A stretch of DNA of 64,000 nucleotides from Ophiobolus disseminans (GCA_010093685.1 MU006233.1:248001-312000); one strand, 5' to 3'; shown: positions 11,135 to 22,389, numbered from the stretch's first letter. The notes: generated from the letters alone by a model not told the origin. Translations and numbers: made by a program.

Positions 11135-12534
11135 AAAGGGCGCTGTCGTGAGGGGTGTTGTTAGGCCGTTCCTTCCGTTTCGAGATGCAGTGGCTTGGGT
11201 GTTGCGGTTGGTCCTTCTGTATCGCCAGGTACTTCGATGCACTACGACAACCTTCATTCGAGCTTCAACGATGACAACGCGTTCATTCGTACATACTACT
11301 TCCACGAATCCGAGGCTCTTGCTCTTGGCGCCTCTGTTTACGACCGCGATTCGACTATGTCACACCGAGCTGAGTATTGCCCGTGCCCTAGTGCTTTTTC
11401 GCGAATGACATTGCACAGAAGCGGTTCATTTCCAGTCGCTTCGCTTCTTTCCTGTCCTTTTGTGCCTGTTTGCTTGAGCTGAGAAGATGTTCGTAGACCA
11501 GTTCGGTAGGCACGAAAGGTCGCCAGACATTTATCTCCAGCTTCCACTAAACACGCCTCACGCTGCCACCTCATCTCTGAACTCCCCCCAATCCCAGTAA
11601 TCTGACAAGCTGGAGTGATCTGCTTGCCTTCTACATTGAACACATCTTTCCAATCGCGAATACAACACGCACATCGTAAGGCTAGATCTTTCATGCATGC
11701 TGCATGCAGACGAAGCTTCTTCATCGGCAGGCCTCAGGCATGACAGGCACTGATCCAGCTGAGTGCAGACTCAAGCATGCGCGATATTCGCCTCTTTGTC
11801 GAAGGCATCGAGTACAAAGTATGCCAATCAAACGTACCGTGGAGATACCGTCTCTCCCATGTGGAGTCGAGCCGACGTCGGCGCATGCCGACTAGGCCGT
11901 CCATTGGTGCACCAGGCATCGCTTATCTCTCTATCAGATGTTTACCTCACCGAAACACCCAAACCTCTCCGCCACAACCCCATGAACCCGATCTCCACGC
12001 CCAGAGCTGAGCTCATCTCAAAGTGCCCAAGACGCACGGGAGACACGTGGAGGGCAAATCAACGCTCGCTGACAGCGGCAAAAAAAGTCCGCACGCGCAC
12101 CATTTGCTCTCCCGCCAGCTCTGGAGTCTGGCCCATGCCATCCTTATCAGCACAAGCGAAGAACTTTGCTGTCGCCCAGTAGCCAAGTGACCCAACTGCC
12201 CTACAGCAATCCCATGTCGCTAATACAAGCTTCAAAGCCTCTTTTGTTTCCTTTTTCCTTTTGGGCCTAGCCTTTTGGTACACCATGGCTAGTTTCAACG
12301 TCGCGCTATCTGTGGCCAATGAGCGTGCTACGGCTGTTGCCCATCAGATGAGCTGTTGTGCACATCTCAACACGGTCCAGATAGCGGACTTTTCCACGTG
12401 AACCAGCGGGCGTACATGGAGCTGCGCATATGTGGGGACCGAGTGGAGGTATAGATATCTTGAGCACCCGTCGAGCTGGGTCAACTTTCATCACGCTTGA
12501 AGCTTGACATTCCTACCAAGGAACATCAATCACC
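11135..12534. other. Intergenic region upstream of urea transporter gene
   Basis: About 1.4 kb with no gene I can support. Its right end is the promoter of the DUR3-type gene and holds several GATA cores (listed separately). The short frames around 11338-12182 show no domain. Confidence 0.5.
12307..12459. promoter_or_regulatory. Cluster of GATA-factor cores upstream of DUR3-type gene
   Basis: CAGATA on the minus strand at 12307-12312, GATAG at 12380-12384 on the plus strand, and overlapping GATA/TATC at 12454-12459 lie 76-228 bases upstream of the ATG. Fungal urea permeases are classically controlled by nitrogen-regulatory GATA factors (AreA/Nit2 type) that bind HGATAR. The sites are real in the sequence; use by such a factor is inferred. 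Confidence 0.4.
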
Positions 12535-14924
12535 ATGGCCGGCGGACCAGCACCTACCGGGCCATCTGCCAGTCCTCTTGGACAAGCTTGGGGTTATGGC
12601 ATCGTTCTTGGAGTAGGCTTCTTGTTTGCTCTTGGTATGGTAGGTTATACTCACGTTGAAGGTGTCGACAGGATCCTAACGGGCTACAGATTCTCACGAC
12701 ATGGGTTCTCAAACGCTACAACAATGAATTGCAAACATCGGAAATGTTCTCAACCGCTGGTCGTTCGGTCAAGTCTGGTCTCGTTGCTAGTGCTGTCGTC
12801 TCATCCTGGACCTGGGCTGCTACCCTCCTGCAAAGCTCCTCGGTCGCTTTCCGATACGGTGCGTTGTCCGACCTTCGCATTACACCGGCACATGCTAATC
12901 GTCTCAGGCGTTTCTGGACCTTTCTGGTATGCATCTGGAGCTACTGTACAGATTCTGCTTTTCGCTACGGTGGCCATTGAGCTGAAGAGAAGAGCGCCCA
13001 ATGCACATGTAAGACCGCCTTTGGTCTTGTTGGAGATAGGATGCTTACATATCGTAGACTTTCCTTGAAGCTGTGCGAGCTCGCTATGGAACCGCGACTC
13101 ATTTTGTGTACATCACATTCGGTCTCTTCACAAACATTCTCGTCACCGCTATGCTGCTTACCGGCGGATCGGCTGTCATCTCATCCCTGACGGGCGTTCC
13201 TACCGCAGCGGCTTGCTTCTTGCTACCACTCGGCGTGGTCATCTGTAAGCCGTCTTCTCCAAACTCAAGGAGATGATTTCATTGACTTCTTGCACAGATA
13301 CCATGTTCGGAGGTATCAAAGCTACTTTCCTCACAGATTACGTGCACACAGTTATTCTGCTCGTCATCCTGTTGACCTTCGCATTCACAACATATGCGAG
13401 CGGCAACGTGCTCGGATCTACTAAGGTTGTGTATGAGCGCCTTAATGCGCTTTCGGCGACCCATCCTGTCGAGGGGAACGCAGGTGGCAGTTACCTCACC
13501 ATGAAGAGCAAGGATGGCGCGATATTCTTCGTTATCAACATTATTGGTAACTTCGGCACTGTTTTTATGGACAATGGCTGTGAGTTCAAGAACCCTCGGG
13601 CAGTGCACGTACACGACTGACTTGTAATAGACTACAACAAGGCTATCGCTGCATCTCCAGTCCACGCCCTTCCCGGTTATATCATCGGTGGGCTGTCTTG
13701 GTTCGCCATCCCGTGGCTTTGCGCCACAACGATGGGATTGGCTGCGCTCTCGCTCCAGAACACCGTTCACTTCCCTACCTACCCCAATGGCATGACCGAC
13801 AGCGAAGTCAGCGCCGGTTTGACGCTTCCATATGCTGCTGTTGCGCTTCTAGGATCGGGCGGTGCTGTTGCGACGCTTCTGATCGTCTTCATGGCAGTTA
13901 CAAGCGCTTTCTCCGCCCAGCTAATCGCTGTGTCCTCGATCCTGACGTACGATATTTATGGCACGTACATCAACCCCCAGGCGAGCGGCAAGCGTCTTGT
14001 GTACATCTCGCATACTTGCGTTGCTGGCTGGGGCATCGTCATGGCGGCTTTCTCCACCGGTCTGTTCTATGCTGGTATCAGCATGGGATGGCTGTACGTG
14101 TTCATGGGTGTCATCATCTCATCTGCTGTCCTTCCAGCCACCCTTACTCTCTTGTGGAAAGGGCAAAACCGCATGGCTGCTACTCTCTCCCCCATCCTGG
14201 GTCTCGCATGCAGTATCACCGCATGGCTGGTCACAACTTCGAAACTCAACGACGGAGTCATCTCAGTCGCTACCTCCGGTGCCAACAACCCCATGTTGGC
14301 TGGAAATGTCGTTGCGCTTCTGTCTCCTATGATCTTTATCCCAGTTCTCACCTTGATCTTCGGCAAGGGTAAGTTTCTAGTCCTACGACGAGAGAAACTT
14401 GAACTAACATTATGGTAGACGATTACGACTGGGTATCGATGAAGATGATTCGTCTCGTCGATGATTCAGATGTTACCGCAGCCGCCCACCTCGACATTGA
14501 GCAGGTCGTTGGCCGCCACACCGCGCTTTCCGCTGAAGACGATGCCGCCGAACAAGCGAAGCTCTTCCGTGCCTCCAAGATTGCCAAAATCACGACCGCA
14601 GTCATGACCCTCGTCTTCTTGGTGCTCTGGCCCATGCCACTGTACGGAAGCGGATATGTCTTCAGTCAGAAGTTCTTCTCTGGCTGGGTCATTGTTGGTA
14701 TCATCTGGCTCCTGTGCTCGTCCATGGCCGTTGGTGTGTACCCGCTATGGGAGGGCAGGGCCAGTCTTGCCCGCAACTTTGGTGGCATGTGGCGCGATCT
14801 CACAGGCAAGGGTGGAAGACGTGGAGGCGCTATTGAAGTTGTGGAGGGTGAGAAGAGCCCGGATTCTGGAACGCACACCCCGACTGCTAAGGAGATGGAA
14901 GCGACTACTCTGCACGAGAAATGA
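12535..14924 (+). CDS. DUR3: Urea/H+ symporter (DUR3-type, sodium:solute symporter family)
   Basis: Seven exons join in frame: 12535-12639, 12690-12858, 12908-13008, 13058-13244, 13298-13579, 13631-14368 and 14419-14924, giving 695 residues, the usual size for fungal DUR3. All six introns are 49-53 nt with GT..AG ends. Recognisable segments are PLGQAWGYGIVLG at the N-terminus, ELQTSEMFSTAGRSVKSGL, VSSWTWAATLLQSSS, GVSGPFWYASGATVQILLF and AIELKRRAPNAHTFLE, YTMFGGIKATFLTDY, and later PNGMTDSEVSAGL and AVTSAFSAQLIAVSSILTYD. The protein is strongly hydrophobic with about 15 predicted membrane helices and a hydrophilic C-terminal tail. Family members import urea at the plasma membrane under nitrogen limitation. 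GATA cores upstream fit nitrogen control. The gene appears intact. Confidence 0.93.
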
Positions 14925-15072
14925 GCAGATGGTGCAGAATAATTATGCTGAGATGTAGTTTGATACCCGTTGCGTACTGTGTTATGAGAAGGATTTAGCG
15001 TGCAACTACTCCAATGGATTTTGAAACGAAGAGGACGATCTTCGATCTTTTCCTACGTTGTCACGACTTGTA

Positions 15073-17180
15073 CCGAGGTGGACGGTGCGACGCGCACCCC
15101 ACCAATGCAGCACCTCTACTTCAACACTTAATAACTCTATCAATATGACCCCAATTGAGGCTGCACTAGCAGAAATAGAATCGCTAGAGCTAGGAGAATC
15201 TTTTAGCTATACTCAAGTAGCAAAAAGACATGGTGTTGTACAATCAACNNNNNNNNNNNNNNNNNNNNNNNNNNNNNNNNNNNNNNNNNNNNNNNNNNNN
15301 NNNNNNNNNNNNNNNNNNNNNNNNNNNNNNNNNNNNNNNNNNNNNNNNNNNNNNNNNNNNNNNNNNNNNNNNNNNNNNNNNNNNNNNNNNNNNNNNNNNN
15401 NNNNNNNNNNNNNNNNNNNNNNNNNNNNNNNNNNNNNNNNNNNNNNNNNNNNNNNNNNNNNNNNNNNNNNNNNNNNNNNNNNNNNNNNNNNNNNNNNNNN
15501 NNNNNNNNNNNNNNNNNNNNNNNNNNNNNNNNNNNNNNNNNNNNNNNNNNNNNNNNNNNNNNNNNNNNTGAGCTTCTAGCCAATAAAATCAGCCAATATA
15601 ATGTTGAGCCTTGCCACACATACAATATGGATGAGAAAGGCTTCCTCCTTGGGATAGTTACTACGTCAAAAAGGGTGTTCAGCAAAAGGCTATATGAGGA
15701 GGGGAAGCTTCGAGCTCACCTCCAGGATGGCTCTTGAGAGTGGATAACCGTCCTAGCCTGCATCTGCGCTCATGGAACTGCCCTCAGGCCTACTCTCATA
15801 TACCAATCAGGCTCAGGCACCCTCCAGGACACCTGGCTGCAACGCCTTGGGCCTGAGGACAGCAGAGCCTTCTTTGCCTCATCACCTTCAGGCTGGACAA
15901 ACAACAATATAGGCTTAGCCTGGCTAAAGCGGGTGTTTGATCCCTCTACTAAGGCTAAGGCAGGCCGATCTCGTTGTCTCCTTATCCTTGATGGCCACGG
16001 CTCTCACCTCACAATAGATTTCATTGAGTACTGCAATCAGAACAGGATCCTCCTCATGATCTATCCACCTCATTCAACCCACACCCTTCAGCCGCTTGAT
16101 GTGGTGATGTTCAAGCCTCTCTCATCTGCCTACTCAGGCCAGGTAGCAGGTTTTATGGAGAGGTGCCAAGGGCTCACTTCTATGAGCAAAAGAGACTTCT
16201 ATCTAATGTTCATAGCTGCCTGGGAGGCCTCATTTAAGGAGGAGACTATACTTAAGGCGTTTGAGGCGACTGGTGTCTTACCTCTTAATCCTGAGGTGAT
16301 ACTCAAGAAATTCCATACTAGCCAGCCTACACAAGGTAGCTCAAGCAATAGCGACTCATCAGCCTTGAGCGCCTCTAATTGGAAGATAACTGAGGGCCTA
16401 TTGCAGCAGGTAGTCAAGAATAGAGATGATCCACAAGCTCAAAAGCTGAGCAAGGCCTTCCATTCAATCTCTGTTCAGAAAATGCTGCTTGAGCAGGAGA
16501 CTCAAGGCCTTAAGGAGGCCTTGATACACGAAAGACGGCGCAGGAAGCGAGGCAAGCCGTTGCCTCTAGGAGAGCCTGAGGAGTACCATGGTGGAGCTGT
16601 AATCTGGTCTCCAAGCAGGGTGAACAGAGCACGTGATCTCCTGCAACAACGAGAGGCTGAGGAAGAGCAGCAACAGCTCCAAAAAGCAGAGGCAGCTAGG
16701 CTACGTAAGGAGAGGAGGCAGGCCAAGGCCCAGGCTACTCAGGCAAGGCGCGAGGCAAGGGCTGAAGTTAGGATAGTAAGGGAGAAGGAGAAGGCTAAGA
16801 AGGCTGCAGAAAAGGCCTCCAGAGCAGCTGCTTGTAGAACTCAGCAACAACTTCAAAACGCTCTTAAAGCAACTCAAAAGGGCAACAAGATGAGGCCTAA
16901 GGCTGCTACAAAGGCTACTCAAAAAAAATTAGAGTTGTTGCAGAGCCTCAGGGTAGTGGAGAGGCCTCAGGTGCTGCAGCAGGCCAAGAGCCATCTCAGT
17001 CACGACACGGCCGAGCGATCAAGCTCCCAGCTAAATATAGATAGCTATATATATAGAGAGAGGCCTGTAGAACTCAACACCAAATATTATCGCAGTAATA
17101 GCTATTGTACGTGGCTCAATAGCCTCATTTTTAGGACCTATTTTGATGGGGCAGGCGGGGCGTCGCACCGTCCACCTCGG
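15073..17180 (+). mobile_element. Pogo/Fot1-like DNA transposon (Tc1/mariner superfamily)
   Basis: The element is bounded by a perfect 21-bp terminal inverted repeat: CCGAGGTGGACGGTGCGACGC at 15073-15093 and its complement at 17160-17180. TA dinucleotides at 15071-15072 and 17181-17182 are the target-site duplication expected for the Tc1/mariner superfamily. Similarity between the ends becomes patchy beyond 21 bp. Inside is one transposase gene with a DDE core. Length is about 2.1 kb, including 320 undetermined bases. The ends still look competent, so insertion may be fairly recent, but the transposase reading frame is broken in this copy. Confidence 0.92.
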
Positions 17181-17183
17181 TAA
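15145..17183 (+). pseudogene. Pogo/Fot1-type transposase, nonsense mutation and internal gap
   Basis: The ATG at 15145 starts a psq/CENP-B-like helix-turn-helix region (SFSYTQVAKRHGVV), interrupted by the run of N at 15249-15568. After the gap come YNMDEKGFLLG, ITVLACICAHG, SGWTNNNIGLAWL, LLILDGHGSHLT and IDFIEYCNQNRILLMIYPPHSTHTLQPLDV, the order of the DDE_1 endonuclease domain: Asp in NMDE, Asp in LDGHGSH, third acidic site further on. A TGA at 15735-15737 interrupts the frame between LQDGS and EWITVLAC; Arg (CGA) would be one transition away. The tail (about residues 330-520) is Arg/Lys/Glu/Gln-rich and probably coiled coil. The frame runs through the right inverted repeat and stops at a TAA made of the target TA plus the next A, so the normal stop may be lost too. 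Confidence 0.85.
15249..15568. other. Assembly gap (320 N)
   Basis: A run of 320 undetermined bases lies inside the transposon, between the DNA-binding and catalytic parts of the transposase. Repeated copies elsewhere in the genome would explain why assembly failed here. The true length is unknown. Confidence 0.99.
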
Positions 17184-17745
17184 GGAACACGTGAAGTTTT
17201 TCCAGTCATCTGAAAGCGGAAGCGACTCCGCAAAATGCTCTCACACACCATACTGCACCCTTGCGCTTTCCCCACAACACCGCCATTAGCATGCACCGAC
17301 CTTGCGACCGGTAATGAGATGAGATCGAAATTCGTCGGTCATCTACCTGGAATTGTTCGAGTCGGCCCTTCTTCGCCCAAGAACACGGCGCAAACCTCAC
17401 GCTCTGCCCCATCCACCAGTCTAGCGGATCAGGCACAACCTGACAATGCATCGAAGACCTTCCCTTTCCTGACCTCGAACTATTGATCCCAGGATCCTCT
17501 AACGGCGCGCCACCAGATGCGACGGCTTTCATTGCAGGAACAATGCTCGTGGCGACAACATCGTCCGGGGTCAACCCCAGATAATCCCCGCATCCCCAAT
17601 CTTCCGGTTGGGTTCGGGGTAGCCCTGCCCGAGCAACGGCCTACGCGACTCATGCACGTGCACACGCGCTCATCATCTTTCATATAAGCCATGGAGCCTG
17701 GAACTGAATTGCGGCATTCTGCCATCGCCTCGTTTCGCTTTCGCT
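17184..17745. other. Intergenic region upstream of PL4 lyase gene
   Basis: About 560 bases between the transposon and the lyase start. It should be the lyase promoter; CATATAAGCC at about 17679-17688 is a TATA-like motif some 60 bases before the ATG. The transposon therefore sits within about 570 bases of the lyase start. Confidence 0.4.
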
Positions 17746-19554
17746 ATGGGTGTCATCAAGTTTCTCGGTCTTGCGGCCCTTGCTGCCGCGGCGCCACTCG
17801 AGCAGCGCGCGAAGAAGCCGAAGAGCTTCTTGAAGGAGGTGGGCAATTCGACGTGGATTATTGGCAATGAAATTTGGAACGTCACGCAGAATCGGCAGTA
17901 TGCGGATCAGTTGTGGTACAAGGGCAAGGATCGGGTTGGTGATGCCGTGGGACACTATGTGAGCTACAGTATGTGTCGCAAACATAGTTCTCGAGAATGA
18001 GCATAACTAACGATAATGACGTGTAGATGGCGCTGCATCTGATCTCAACTGGACGTCTGCGGCTATCGTAGATTCTGATACGGATTGGATCAATATCAAG
18101 TTCACGGCTCGTGAAGGCGACTTCCACTGGGTGATATACGATGATCTCCCCGGCGCGTACCAGTACTTTGTCAACCACAACCTACCCACACTCGGCGAGT
18201 TTCGCACACTTTGGCGTCTCGATAATGCGTCTTTCCCTCGGGGTCGGACCACCATCAAGGATGGTGTGCTACCAGCACTCGAGGAGTACCTCGGCGCTAC
18301 TAATGTTCAGGATGAAACCTGGCAGAAGGCTGATGGTACTTTTCTGACCAAGTATGATTGGAGTGCTTTCATTCGCGAGCAGGACTTTTATGGGGTGTAT
18401 GGCGATGAAGTCGGAAGTTGGTATATGAACCCTGGTAAAGATTACTATAACGGCGACCATCTCAAGCAAGAACTCATGGTAAGAACATGTTGACCTCGTG
18501 CTCGGGAAGTCCGACTAATCCATGACAGGTCCACCGCGAGTCAAAAACTGGTGATGCAGTTCAACTGAACATGATACACGGCACACATTACCAAGCTGTT
18601 TCTCGCGACGCGTTCGCGGACGGCAAAGTCTGGGGGCCGTGGTTATGGTATCTCAACGATGGCTCCAAGGACAATGCAGCCCAGCGCGCCAAGAAAGAAG
18701 AAGCAGCCTGGCCTTACAAGTGGTTTGAAGACAAAGCCTATCAGTCCCGCGGCAAAATGCAAGGCAAGCTCGTCCTGAGTGATGGCCGACCAGCCGCCGG
18801 CGCCGCAGTCTTCCTCGGCGACAACAACAACGCCTCCATCTCTACCCTCGACCAAGGCCAAGGCTTCTACTACACCACCTACGCAGACAAAGACGGCAAA
18901 TTCTCCATCCACGACATCCGCACCGGCACATACGGCCTCTACGCATGGGGCAACGGTGGCTCAATCAGCGACGTAACCACAAACTTCACGCAGAACAACA
19001 TCGTCATCGCCGACAACAAAAACACAAACCTCAAAGACCTCACCTGGAAAGTCACAGACGCAAGCAAGCGCATCTTCCAAATCGGCGCCTTCGACCGCAA
19101 AACAGACGGCTTCAAACTCAGCGGGCCCACCCCCTACGAACACGGCCGCATCACAAAGTGCCCCGGAAACCTCACCTACACAGTCCCCACCAGCAAGTCC
19201 GAAGACTGGTGCTTCGGCCAGTCCGCGCTCGGCACATGGCGTGTCAACTTCCCCGTTGAAAACGCCACCACGTCCGCAGCCAAACTAACCGTCTCGCTCG
19301 CTGGCTTTTCGCAGGGGTCCAGTGCGGATATTTTGCTCAACGGCGTGCAAGTCGGGAATATCACGAGTGCGAGCTTGTTGAATAGTCAGGATACGTATCG
19401 TGGTGCGACGAGGGCCGGGGAGTGGCGGTTGTTGGAGTTTCCGGTCACGAAGGAGCAGCTGAAGGTGGGTGGGAATGTTTTGGATGTTAGGGTTACGAGG
19501 ACGACGGTGGTTCGGGGGTGGTTGTGGGATAGCTTGGTGTTGGAGTGGGTGTAG
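17746..19554 (+). CDS. Secreted rhamnogalacturonan lyase (polysaccharide lyase family 4)
   Basis: Three exons, 17746-17968, 18027-18478 and 18529-19554, encode 566 residues; introns are 58 and 50 nt. The N-terminus is a short signal peptide (MGVIKFLGLAALAAAAP). The catalytic part contains WYKGKDRVGDAVGHYVSYNG, REGDFHWVIYDD, GEFRTLWRLD, TKYDWSAFIREQDFYGVYG and MIHGTHYQAV. From about residue 300 a fibronectin-III-like domain follows (GKLVLSDGRPAAGAAVFLGD, TYADKDGKFSIHDIRTGTYGLYAW). A C-terminal jelly-roll domain from about residue 440 ends at WLWDSLVLEW. This three-domain order is that of PL4 lyases, which cleave the rhamnose-galacturonic acid backbone of pectin by beta-elimination outside the cell. 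Exon 3 uses C-rich third positions more than its neighbours. The gene appears intact. Confidence 0.92.
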
Positions 19555-19920
19555 TAGATTAAGGGTAGGGGTATGAGTCAATTGTAATGGTTGGGACTTG
19601 TAGGTTTGAGTCTTGGGGTTGTTTTATGATGTTGACGTCTAATGCTGTTTCAGCTGATGCTTGACTTGTGGTTGCTTTTTGAGAGCGGAGTAGATAGAGA
19701 ACGTTTGGTAAGTACTGGGCTTTGAATGATTTCGAGACATGAGGACTGATTCACCCAGTTCAAATAACTAGACAAATGGGACATCCTTTCATCTTTCATT
19801 CCATTGTATCGCAAGTATTCTGGTCTGATTGCTAACATTACGGTCGCCGAGCCAGCATCCTCCGTCCCAAGTCTTTTCTCCATTGCCTCCAGACTTCGTG
19901 CTCCAGATCGCGAACGTCCA
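19555..19920. other. Intergenic spacer between convergent genes
   Basis: 366 bases between the 3' ends of the PL4 gene (plus) and the first F-box-like gene (minus). It would hold both 3' ends; nothing else seen. Confidence 0.5.
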
Positions 19921-20781
19921 TCAATTGTGGCCTTGAGTGCATTTCGCCTTGTTCGGTCCTAAAAGATGTCTAGAGAATGAAACTTCCATACTGATGTGCC
20001 TTCCCTGCTCCTTTCGAAATACTTCCTCAAGCCATTTCGTCACCTCCATGATTAAATGCTCATCTTCGTCGTTTTTCCACCGGGTGGACGAACTCCGGAT
20101 CTTAAACGCGACATGTCGTAGCCGCAAGCACTGGAGCAGTTCAACCAAATTGAGCATGGCCACGAAATCCGTACAGGTGAGCGAGCGTAAGTTCAAGTTC
20201 ATCGAGGAAAGGTAAAACCAGTCGCCGCAGCGAAGGTCTTCCTCAAGGATCTTGAACGTAATGGACTGGAGGTTGGCGCAAGCCTTGTAGACCTGTATAT
20301 CGTCTGCAATACCTCCGAGAAACCTTCGGTTCACGTAATCCAACTCCAGCTTTCTGACCCCTAAGAGTTCGTCTTCATCACTACCAGTGACGGTGTGAAG
20401 CCACTTCGTCATGTCGAGTGCGTCTCCAAATTTGTGCACGCAGATCGTGATGTGGCGGATGAAGACGTGCACGGCGATTGAGTACTTTAGCTTGCTAGTA
20501 AGACACATGGGAGGGAGGGCCTGCACATAGCCATTGCCCGGGCGAATGAAAGTAGGCGGCATGATATGCGACACGCAGAAGTAGGGGTCACTTCCGATGG
20601 TGTACTCGTAGATCTGCTCCTTGATCTCGACTGGAACGTCCGTGAATCGAGTAGGTCGGTGAGCCTCGAGATTGGTGAGATTTTGGGAGAGTGTACGGCG
20701 GTCTGGAAGTACGACAGAAGTTGATGCTTGGAGGGCAATATCAGCGAAGCCGCGGCCCAGGGCCATGACGCTGGACGCCAT
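19921..20781 (-). CDS. F-box-like fungal protein, copy 1 of local family
   Basis: Single exon of 286 residues if translation starts at the ATG at 20781, which has a near-ideal context (CCACCATGG); an in-frame ATG at 20880 would add 33 residues. Residues about 50-70 (FTDVPVEIKEQIYEYTIG) resemble an F-box-like entry helix, followed by LPPMCLTSKLKYSIAVHVFIRH, a second motif shared with the other local copies. The rest has regular leucine spacing (GVRKLELDYV, CANLQSITFKI, LRSLTCTDF) like degenerate LRR repeats, and ends in a helix with VTKWLEEVFRKE. Such proteins could be substrate adaptors of SCF ubiquitin ligases, but this is inference. It is the only intact member of the closest pair; copy 2 lies just upstream on the same strand. 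Confidence 0.7.
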   Translation of the reverse strand: MASSVMALGRGFADIALQASTSVVLPDRRTLSQNLTNLEAHRPTRFTDVPVEIKEQIYEYTIGSDPYFCVSHIMPPTFIRPGNGYVQALPPMCLTSKLKYSIAVHVFIRHITICVHKFGDALDMTKWLHTVTGSDEDELLGVRKLELDYVNRRFLGGIADDIQVYKACANLQSITFKILEEDLRCGDWFYLSSMNLNLRSLTCTDFVAMLNLVELLQCLRLRHVAFKIRSSSTRWKNDEDEHLIMEVTKWLEEVFRKEQGRHISMEVSFSRHLLGPNKAKCTQGHN

Positions 20782-20903
20782 GGTGGGGTTTTGTCTCGTG
20801 AAGTGGGATGGTGGTGTGAAAAAAAAAATGCGGAGAGCTTTTGTGAAAAGATGTTCTCGCTTAGCGTGAGGCCAAGACATTCGTTTGTTTGTTTGGGAAG
20901 GCA

Positions 20904-20928
20904 CGACGCGGTGAAGGTGATGTCACGC
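20904..20928 (-). promoter_or_regulatory. Duplicated 25-bp upstream element, copy A
   Basis: CGACGCGGTGAAGGTGATGTCACGC (plus strand) lies 123 bases upstream of the chosen ATG of F-box-like copy 1. The same 25 bases with one mismatch lie 110 bases upstream of copy 2. The embedded TGATGTCA/TGAGGTCA core resembles a bZIP-type site. It is either a kept promoter element or a trace of the duplication. Confidence 0.5.
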
Positions 20929-21254
20929 GTCTCAGGATCTAGCGGAACGTGGCATATTTACGACCGTATCTTGCGACAAATAGGGTCGATATCTCGTAAC
21001 CCGTATCTAAGGCGACAGCTCGTCATAGATCTGGAAGGGAACGCGAAGGCACGTGATCATGACGAACAGGTATCGCAGTAACATGAGTCCTTCACTCATT
21101 CAGTTCCAAGGTTCCTGTGACATGCTCGCTCTCCATCTTAGATGTGATTTGCTTAATGTACACGTCTTTGAGAACATGCCGTCTCATGAGCTAGATCAGT
21201 GAGTACTTCTGTTAAAATATGGCGAAGTCGTAACAACTGTCACCATGGTCCTCC
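20929..21254. other. Spacer between F-box-like copies 1 and 2
   Basis: About 325 bases of presumed promoter of copy 1 and 3' flank of copy 2. No further gene seen. Confidence 0.45.
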
Positions 21255-22031
21255 TCAACCTCGACCTCCAAGCAATGGTTCCTTCTTGAAAATTTGTTTA
21301 AGCCACTCAGAAACCTCGTTCATGGTGACATCGATATCCATGGTTGAAATAGGTATGCAAAAGGTGACACGCTGCAGTCGCACACACTTGATGAGTTGAA
21401 TGAGGCCAAATTTTAGCAAAATTTCGGCGCGATTGGGCAAACATAGCTGGACCCCACCCGGCGTGTAAGCTCGAGATCGCATTTGATTTTCACAGCTCAG
21501 AGCTTCCCGTGGTACCGTGAGCGTGAAGGTGCGAAGATTGGTGCACACCTGAATGAAACTCTGGTCTTTTAAACGTCCGAGGAGGTTAGGACGGGCGATA
21601 TAGCTAATCTCTACCTTCATCACTGCTGCGAACTCAGTCTCTTCATTTGACTCCATGGCGAATCGCTCGAGCAAATGGGTCATAATTTCGGCGCCGTAGT
21701 TGTGAGAGTGAAATTATGGTGTTGCGCAAAAGTACACGAATGGCGATGGTGCGTTCGAGCTTGCTAGTCAAGCATATAGGAGGTAGCTTGTATGTGTCCC
21801 CACCACCTATTTCGTCTGTCGTGACATGGAAGCGTTGACCTTCTCCAATGGTGTATGAGTAGATCTGCTCCTTGACCTCGACAGGCAAGCTAGAGAACTG
21901 AGCATTTTGGGCTATTCTTAGGGTCAGGCTATTCACAAAAGATTGCTAAGGCGCTTACTAGATTTGTATGTACACTCTTCGCGAACATAGTGATACCACT
22001 TGGTTGCGAGAGGATGCGTGCGAGTTGACAT
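21255..22031 (-). pseudogene. F-box-like fungal protein, copy 2, frameshifted
   Basis: Exon 1 is 22031-21959 (ATG at 22031), a 47-nt intron (GTAAGC donor, CTGAC branch, TAG acceptor) follows, and exon 2 begins at 21911. The first part contains FSSLPVEVKEQIYSYTIGEG and LPPICLTSKLERTIAIRVLLRN, parallel to copy 1. The frame then fails: the continuation (HNYGAEIMTHLLERF, VMKVEISYI, CTNLRTFTL, VSEWLKQIFKKE) is in another frame, and the switch falls at about 21698-21712. The two parts align end to end with copy 1, so a single-base insertion or deletion is the simplest explanation. An intron cannot fit there. It is either a recently broken duplicate or a sequence error. Confidence 0.7.
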
Positions 22032-22389
22032 GATTAGTGAGGTTGGGTAGCAAGCGATGCCGCGACGGTGCCAAATCATTTCGCGATTTCTTCCCGCTTA
22101 CCATGCAGCCAAGAGATCCGTATGCTGGTTATGGAAAGCGCGACGCGGTGAAGGTGAGGTCACGCCCTGCGAGTAAAAGTCACGCATTTTAAACTCCCCA
22201 AAACTCAATCAAACAAAGTAATGCCATAAAACAAATTATCGAAGATTGAAATGGTGTCCAGACTCCTGTACGTAGATATTTCATCCTGAAGACCTTCCGA
22301 GGTTCCCAAGGCCCACTATATCGATCTCAATACGTTCTCATTCAATTCTGTACAACCCGACCCATTTGACTTAGCACCTGCGACCCTCC
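22032..22389. other. Spacer between F-box-like copies 2 and 3
   Basis: About 360 bases, including the second copy of the 25-bp upstream element. No gene seen. Confidence 0.45.
22141..22165 (-). promoter_or_regulatory. Duplicated 25-bp upstream element, copy B
   Basis: CGACGCGGTGAAGGTGAGGTCACGC differs from copy A by one base and sits at nearly the same distance from its gene start (110 versus 123 bases). Confidence 0.5.

Noticed and set aside
20782..20904. Longer N-terminus for F-box-like copy 1
   Set aside because: The extension to 20904 would need a GTG start; the ATG at 20781 has the better context and gives a length like the other copies.
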